Origin: Neurospora tetraspora
Taxonomy: Eukaryota > Ascomycota > Sordariomycetes > Sordariales > Sordariaceae
DNA length: 64,000 nt
Reading direction: 5' to 3'
Assembly: GCF_033439725.1 (NCBI RefSeq)
Contig: NW_026944384.1
Span: forward strand, 3,844,001 to 3,908,000
Part shown: positions 58,221 to 64,000 of the stretch, one piece after another
Layout: the number at the start of each line of letters is the position of its first letter
Position numbering within the stretch: the first letter of the stretch is position 1
Notes under the pieces: generated by a model
The model's database searches: none
Told to the model about the DNA's origin: nothing
The model's input: only the letters and a program-made list of their open reading frames with translations
Made by a program: the position numbers and the translations under genes

Positions 58221-60559
58221 CTCCGGCTCTCCCCATCGTTCCTAGCTTCCAGTTCCATCCTAGGAGGCCCGTCTGCCCCATCATATCACCATGCAATATG
58301 TACGGCCCGATACGTGTCACTATTGAGGTTGCAACGCATCTTGCCGCCTCCACCCTTTCTGGTTACCCCCATCTTTTGAGGACCTCGGTTGCAAATGATC
58401 CGGGAATACAGAAGGGTCTGTACCTGCAGAACACAGAGACTGCTGAATGTCCGGGCTGCAGCATTGGCAAGATTGGCTGCTACTCTTCGGTAACTCGGTG
58501 ACGCCTCTTCGGGTTCACAGCAGCCTCGTCCAATTTCCTCAATTGCCTGCTTTGAGGGAAGAGGATGAGTGCATGGAGGACCAACGACATGACCAATTCA
58601 GCCTGTTCACCTCATGTTCCATCCTCAAAAGACACCAGGTATTCGCGCCGGGCTATACGCAGCATGCAGTATTAATCGGCACCCACAACTCGCCAGTTCT
58701 CGCCAGTCATCTCCAAGAACATTTCCCGGCTGTCTGGTTCACCCCCAATATCATACGAGAAAATGAGTTACGCGATGGGCGCGATGCTTAACCGACCCTG
58801 CTAAGTCGCCGGGTTGTGTTCAATATAGGGAAGGAGACAAGGGAGATCAGCAACAGTAACGACCGGCTTGACATCCGCGTAGTTGACGTCGCATTCGCTG
58901 CCTCGGCCGTCTGACAGCTTGTCTGGTGCAACACTGCCATACTTTCCACGAAACACTTTGTCCACCATGAGGAAGCTGCGCAACTCGAGCGGCGTCGGCC
59001 CCCATCTTATCCTTTGTCTGCGCCCTCCAGAGGCAGAAGCCTTGATAGGCAAATTGTCAGCCCCAAGCACAGCCATGATTGAGATAAAGTGCTTGCCAAC
59101 AAGCCTTCAGATTGTCCAGATTGTCTCCGAAAAGTTGTGGTGTCACTGCTCAATCACGGCTCAGTTTATTGCATCTCAAAAAAAACATGGACTGCTCAAG
59201 ATGGGGGAGAAGCCTACCTATTCCACTTGTCATGGCACATATTTTGCCCGTCACTGAATCTCCGGAGGCCTACAAATTGAATAGCTGGGACGTCTAAAGA
59301 CATCTGGTGCTTGTTATCGACACATTGAATGGCAATGCCAGGAACATGCCATAAGCAGCCTTCATCTGGCTCCTAAGGTGCCGAACGTTCACAACAACAA
59401 GCACGAAAGGCCTGAAGAGAGGTCGGGAAACTCGCAGTTTGCCTTTATGACAGTTCTTTCTTTCCCTTCTAGAGCTAGCTGTCATCGTAGCAAGCACCAG
59501 CCACTCTCCCTTTACGATATCGTGAGATCACGAGAACGAGAGAGCCAAAAGCATCAACAAGATTGCTGCGCCGAGCAGAATTGAGTTCGATAGTTCGCCA
59601 TAAGGGATAAGACGGCCACAAGACAGACCCTCAAGTGTCTTCCAAACCATAAGCTATGACCTTCTGGCTGGTCGAAAGGCTATAGGTTGCCGGTCCGGTG
59701 TGTCGGTGAGCTCGGCGGTCTGTCGGAGGGAGCTCCAAAAAGCTTCCATCACCTTCACTACTGTGCGAATTTCCAAATCGCCTCAATCTCTAAACACTAT
59801 TGGCTGGATATCCTAATATGTTGCTTGGCCATGATCTATCAGATTGTTGACAAGCTAACTAACGATTTGACAACTATGATTGTCCAATACTCTTCAGTTC
59901 ACGATACTCTTCAACGAGCCCCGAACGTTCAGAGTTCGCGATGGGAAAACCAACATTCTCCAAGCAGGAGACACACACTGGATTGAACCGTCGATAGGAT
60001 GATGGAGTTACAACTTACCACTGGCAAACTGGCTTCAAATGAGGCTCAACAACAGTCAGAAAGCCATGAAGCCTCATCCCCCCTTTTTCTGCGATGTGCG
60101 GGCAAGCGCATAGTCTTTCTTCTCACGTGAACCCTGTCTTTTCTTCCTTTTCTAGCTCCTCGCACCCCTCTACTGCGCGTTTGCTTGACTAACACCTACA
60201 ATGCTTATGCGACTTGGACAATATGAAGGATCTCTAGTCTCCCACGATAGCTTGCTCAGTGGTCCGACAACAACATCAACACCGCCAACAACACAATGTT
60301 TTCGCCGCAGACCACGATGGCGAAAAAAATCAGAAGTTGGGGAGGTTGGAAAGACATGGTTTTGTCGGTAACAAAAAAAATGAGTGAGAGTTGAAATGTA
60401 TAAATGGACGACGGGTTCCTGCATGGAAGAGGAAGAGGAAGAAGAGTAGCACAGCAGCTCAGCATCACAATCCCCATTCTTCTATCGTCTGCAACAACCA
60501 ACCGCCGCCAAACTCCATCATCTTTCTGGCTCAGACCAAAGCAACGGAAAGCAGCAACA
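58221..60559. other. 2.3-kb intergenic region, no supported gene; TATAAA near 60400
   Basis: Short frames at 58447-58791 (+) and 58801-59076 (-, 91 codons from an ATG) are open but have no recognisable feature. A TATAAA box at 60399-60404 lies about 155 bp before the start of the secreted-protein gene and is a likely promoter element. Confidence 0.4.
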
Positions 60560-61268
60560 ATGCAGCTCAAGACCGTCCTTCTCTCCGCCCTTCTGTCGGG
60601 CCTCCCGGCTACCCTCGCCAACCCCATCAGCGAGGTCCGCGCCCCAGGCGAGCTCCATAAGGACACCAAGCACGGCAACAACAAGGGTGGCAACGGCAAT
60701 GGTCACGGCAATGGCCACGGGAATGGAAATGGCAACGGCAACGGCGACGTGTGGGTGGACCAGGGCCCTTGGTGGTCCGTGAGGGGATTCTCTCGTCACT
60801 GGAACGATACCACGAAGTCGGTCGAGCTCAGCTTTGCCATCTGGGACTCGCGGGACAACACCGAGGTGGACTGCAACGTCAACGCCCCCATACCCGACGG
60901 GCAGAACTACAAGTTCGCCGAGTTCCACTCGCAGCCCTGCTCCAAGAACGATCCTCCCGGGGCTCAGAAGTGGCTGATCTCCATGGGTTACGTTGAGTAT
61001 TTCGATGCGGGTATCATGAATATCTGCGAGTGAGTGTCTTTTTGTTTTCTTGGCTGTTTTGATATTTTCTATGTGTGCGATAAGCTGACGAAGTTGCGAA
61101 ATCTCCAGTTCCACTATGGACGCCGAAGGTTCACTTCAAGCGTCGACTTGGTTCGATTTTGAGGGCATCAACAGGCCTAAGGAACACGGGTTCCGTAACA
61201 TCGAGAGAGTTCCTGTCGGGTTCACCGATTTTGGTTGTGTGTACAACGAGAGCCCTTACCCTTTGTAA
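60560..61268 (+). CDS. Small secreted protein with Asn-Gly repeat
   Basis: Two exons, 60560-61029 and 61109-61268 (79-nt intron, GTGAGT...CTCCAG), giving 209 aa. ATG 60560 is used because it opens directly into a signal peptide (MQLKTVLLSALLSGLPATLA, cleavage near residue 20). A Gly/Asn/His low-complexity linker (about residues 42-62) is followed by a compact globular part with four cysteines (DCNV, QPCS, NICD, FGCVY), enough for two disulfides. It is predicted to be extracellular or wall-associated. I do not recognise the family; its size and cysteines resemble fungal effector-like or antifungal-type small secreted proteins, but that is only an analogy. The splice joins the frame to a protein-like 52-residue end. 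Confidence 0.85.
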
Positions 61269-61612
61269 GAGGTTATGGAGGCCATTACGGATGGTAATGA
61301 TGATGATGACGCTCGGAACGACTGGTTGAAATATGAGAAAGGAGGAACGGGTTGGAATTACGAATATCATGTACACGCCGGATATGACTTTTAGTGGGCT
61401 GTAGTAGTGCAAGTAACATAGTTCTGTATGTAAAGCAACTTATAAACAACAGGAGAGAAGAGAAGAGAGAAAATGCCAACCGTTTCATTCTCCACGAAAC
61501 CCCGATCGATCCGTCGACCCAAACGGTCCAACCCTGATAACTCCAGAACCCTCAACAGAGCCTGACTTATCCCACTGCCATCCCTCACTCACTCACTCAC
61601 TCACTCACTCAC
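61269..61612. other. Convergent intergenic region with CTCA microsatellite
   Basis: 344 bp between converging genes. Nine CTCA units at 61584-61619 run into the stop codon of the next gene. Confidence 0.6.
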
Positions 61613-61619
61613 TCACTCA
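61584..61619. repeat. CTCA tetranucleotide microsatellite, nine copies
   Basis: Nine uninterrupted CTCA units. The stop codon (61613-61615, minus strand TGA) of the Rcf3-like gene lies within it. Confidence 0.95.
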
Positions 61620-62171
61620 TCCTCATCCTTCCCATACGTCTCCTCAAATTCCCTCCACATAGCCTGATCCGCCGCTATCCTCCTCCTCATCCTCATGGTC
61701 TTCTCATACTCGCGGATCCGGTGATCCGCCTCCAGCATGCCACCCAGTACCATGCCGGACATTTGTATGTATCTGCAAATTCTCATTTCATCAGTAACTT
61801 ATTTCTCTCTTGTTGGACCACCGAGTTACATATCACCTCACTCGCAGCCCACCAAACCATAAAGAAAAAAGAAGCAAAACAGAATATAACCCGGGAGACA
61901 ACAAAAACATAGCAGGAAATAACAAAAGGGCAGAGAACAGAAAAAAAAAAAAGATGAAAGAAAGAAAGAAAAAAAAAAAAGAGAATACATACACCTTAAA
62001 CTGAATAGTCAACCCCCTATAAATCGGCGACACGGCGTATCCAATACCGCCCAGCATCGCCGAGGCCACGCCCCACTTGAAGGCTCCGGACAAGGCGCCC
62101 TTGCATGCCTCCCACGAGGCTTGGTTGGCCTCTTCGTGCTTAATGGTGTTGATGTCGAGTGGTCTGGACAT
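61613..62171 (-). CDS. Rcf3/Rcf2-N-terminal-like mitochondrial membrane protein
   Basis: Two exons, 62171-61993 and 61772-61613, with a 220-nt intron (donor GTATGT); 112 aa. A short polar N-terminus (MSRPLDINTIKHEEANQ) is followed by two hydrophobic Gly-rich segments, about residues 23-47 (ACKGALSGAFKWGVASAML) and 53-75. The motif SPIYRGLTIQFKV joins to YIQMSGMVLGGMLEAD, and a charged helix REYEKTMRMRRR ends the protein. Overall plan and the YR...QFKV/MxxGxxxxAD pattern resemble yeast Rcf3 and the N-terminal part of Rcf2, which modulate cytochrome c oxidase in the mitochondrial inner membrane. This assignment is from memory of the family pattern and is moderately sure. The spliced-out intron contains a poly-A/purine tract. 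Confidence 0.75.
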
Positions 62172-62963
62172 TTTTGGTGTTTTTGTGTGTGTTTGTCTGT
62201 CTTAAGAAAAAGAGGTATATGGCGTGGATGGAGGAGGTAGTGTGGATTGGTGATGAGGAACTTAGGTTCCTGGGGTGTTTGGAAGGACTCAGGTGTTGAG
62301 GTCGTTAAGCCTGGCTGATGTGACGGTTCTCGTTTGAATTTGTTTGTTCGTTCGGCTTGTTGGTTGTATAGAGGTCGTTGAGGTGGTTCAGTGAGTGATT
62401 CACCCTCGGAAGGCCGTATCCCGGAACGTATGAGATGTGGAGTGAGTCGTTGCTGCCGGTGGATGCAACAATGGAGATTCTTTTGCTTTTGATTTTGAGT
62501 TTTGACGAAGACTGGTTTATTTCGTCTTCGTTTGATTACAGACGTTTCCGGTGCGAGGCCTCAGTGCCGTATAATGCGTGTCTGTATCAGAGTCACTGAG
62601 ATGGAGAAAATTGAATGTACGTCACACGAACGATGGGATTGTGCGTATTTCCCGGAACTTCTTGCCCTGGGCTTCCACTTTCCCCTCGATCCCCGTTCTG
62701 CTGTCCGCTGTGGGGCCCGCATCTGTCCGAAAGGGGAACTTTGTCAACAACCTGCATCAGGGGTGTTTTCCTATTTGTACCGTCACGATATCACCAATTC
62801 CCCAGTTGCTTGCCCATTCTCATCACCTCTACTCTACGTCGTCGCTATGGAAAAATGATGGAAACCAGACATGCGCGCAAAATATCACGGTAAATGACAT
62901 TACATGGTATCTTTGCAACTCTATATCAAACAAATCTATAACCAACTCCCTTTCCCAACTTTC
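62172..62963. other. Intergenic: no gene seen
   Basis: 792 bp that serves as the upstream region of the Rcf3-like gene and the 3' region of his-1. The open frames here on the plus strand extend over his-1 as shadows. Confidence 0.5.
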
Positions 62964-63739
62964 TTATACGCTGAGCGTTCCCTTGGTGCTAGGAACCTCA
63001 CCCTCGCGACCCGCCACCCGACTAGTAGCTTGCCTCGTGGCAACCGCAAGCGCCTTGAACGCGCTCTCGGCTCTGTGGTGGTCGTTGTCGCCGCGGAGGC
63101 AGTCGACGTGCACGGTGATGCGGGCAGCCCCGGCAAAGCTCTGGATGCAGTGGGGGATCATCTCGGTGCTGAGGTCACCAATCTTCTCGCGCTTCAGACC
63201 AAGGTCGACGACGGCGAAGGGACGGTTCGACAGATCGACGACGGCACGGCTGAGGGCCTCGTCGAGAGGGCAGTATGCGTATCCGAAGCGCGCGAGACCG
63301 GTGGGAGTGCCGAGGGCCTTGGCGAAGGCGTAGCCCAGAGCGATGCAGACGTCTTCGGCGGTGTGGTGGTCGTCGACTGTGAAGAGATAAAGTCAGTTTC
63401 GAGTTCTGGATGATGTTTGCGCCCTGGAGAACTTTGCGCCCAAGCGAAAAAGGTCTACTAACTGTGAAGGTCGCCCTTGCAAGCAAGAGCAAGACTCCAG
63501 CCGGCGTGCTTGGCGAGCGCATGGAGCATGTGGTCGAGGAAGCCAATGCCGGTGTCGACGCTGATAGTTTGCGACTTGCTAGCCTGAGTGGCGTGGCCGT
63601 CGGCGATGCTGACGTTCAGGCGGGCGTCGGTCTCGGGAGGGAATGCGCCGCCATCAAGGTTGAGGGCGATCTGGATCTTGGTCTCGTTGGTGTCGCGCGC
63701 AAAGGCAGCCCAGCGGGGCGCAGGCTGTTCGGAGCTCAT
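62964..63739 (-). CDS. his-1: Imidazoleglycerol-phosphate dehydratase (HisB/His3)
   Basis: Two exons, 63739-63463 and 63376-62964 (86-nt intron, GTTAGT...TTCACAG), giving 229 aa, normal for the eukaryotic enzyme (about 220). The metal-binding motif [13 protein letters not shown] is in exon 1. [10 protein letters not shown] begins exactly at the splice junction (A|TC gives Ile), and [15 protein letters not shown] lies near the C-terminus. The enzyme dehydrates imidazoleglycerol phosphate to imidazole-acetol phosphate, the sixth histidine step, using Mn in a 24-mer. In Neurospora the gene is his-1 (yeast HIS3). Only 261 bp of upstream sequence is in the window, and no TGASTCA site is present there. 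Confidence 0.97.
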
Positions 63740-64000
63740 GGTGTCTGGGTAGGGTGTCTTAGACTTCTGGGAACTGCAGACTCGTAGGATATGGCGACGG
63801 CAACGTGATCAATTGGGATGAAAGGATGGCGACAATAAACTTGATGATCTTAGAAATTTTGGCGGTTTCGGAGGGCCACCCAGTGACGCACCGAGCAATC
63901 GATAGTGCCGCCAACCCCGCGCTAGACTTTTCTGCTTGCCTGCCGATCTCCAGCAGCCAATTCGAGATTCCAGGGCAGGCCCACAGCGAGCTGACGGACC
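63740..64000. other. his-1 upstream region to the window edge
   Basis: 261 bp of 5' flank. Nothing recognisable. Confidence 0.5.

Noticed and set aside
58801-59076. A 91-codon minus-strand frame beginning with ATG
   Set aside because: No domain, signal peptide or splice context; it is as likely to be chance as real.
62502-63413. Overlapping plus-strand frames across his-1
   Set aside because: They are antisense to his-1 exon 2 or in its 3' region and have no protein features.
1-64000. tRNA genes, rRNA or CRISPR arrays
   Set aside because: No cloverleaf-like block with a T-arm consensus was recognised by eye, and no spaced repeats of CRISPR type exist. A tRNAscan run would be decisive for the tRNAs.

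Overview
The window is nuclear DNA of a filamentous ascomycete, most likely a Sordariales fungus close to Neurospora. The evidence is short introns (mostly 51-119 nt) with GTAAGT/GTGAGT-type donors and CTAAC-type branch points, long glutamine/proline/serine-rich protein tails, and a copia-type retrotransposon whose sequence is destroyed almost entirely by C:G-to-T:A transitions, the signature of repeat-induced point mutation (RIP). The arginine gene (ornithine acetyltransferase, arg-4 in Neurospora nomenclature) and the histidine gene (imidazoleglycerol-phosphate dehydratase, his-1) fit this. The species is an inference.

Layout. 0-6 kb: a very large acidic, V/E/P/A-repeat protein (+). 7-8.1 kb: a membrane J-domain protein (+), convergent with an MFS transporter (-, 8.4-10.3 kb). 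11.2-14.1 kb: a six-exon TPR/F-box/LRR gene (+). 15.3-20.2 kb: the mRNA-export scaffold Sac3 (+). 20.7-29.5 kb: the pseudouridine synthase gene cbf5 (-) lies between two related genes for secreted, cysteine-containing single-pass membrane proteins (-), with empty stretches between them. 29.5-33.6 kb: no supported gene. 33.6-36.6 kb: a small orphan (-) and a BAHD-type acyltransferase with a broken or oddly spliced C-terminal third (-). 36.8-37.4 kb: an AT-rich segment bounded by complex inverted repeats, a candidate unclassified transposon relic. 39.9-42.6 kb: N-terminal amidase Nta1 (+). 43.2-44.5 kb: replication factor C subunit Rfc4 (-). 45.1-46.7 kb: arg-4 (-). 47.5-48.8 kb: a derlin (+). 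49.2-51.1 kb: a third single-pass membrane protein (-) with an unresolved 5' end. 52.7-58.2 kb: the RIP-mutated Ty1/copia element, with two 202-bp LTRs and a 5-bp target duplication. 60.6-61.3 kb: a small secreted protein (+). 61.6-62.2 kb: an Rcf3-like mitochondrial membrane protein (-). 63.0-63.7 kb: his-1 (-).

Most genes are unrelated housekeeping genes with no operon-like logic. Themes are mRNA/RNA maturation (sac3, cbf5), protein quality control and degradation (J protein, F-box protein, Nta1, derlin), DNA replication (rfc4) and amino-acid biosynthesis (arg-4, his-1). Regulatory sequence that can be read directly: ACGCGT palindromes upstream of rfc4 and of the F-box gene, a TGAGTCA site upstream of arg-4, and an overlapping uORF with a palindrome at the sac3 start. 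I found no convincing new multi-gene system. The most original items are the inverted-repeat element at 36.8-37.4 kb, the membrane-protein pair around cbf5, the split catalytic cysteine codon of nta1 and the acyltransferase frame break. Exon boundaries below were derived by hand from splice consensus and reading-frame continuity.
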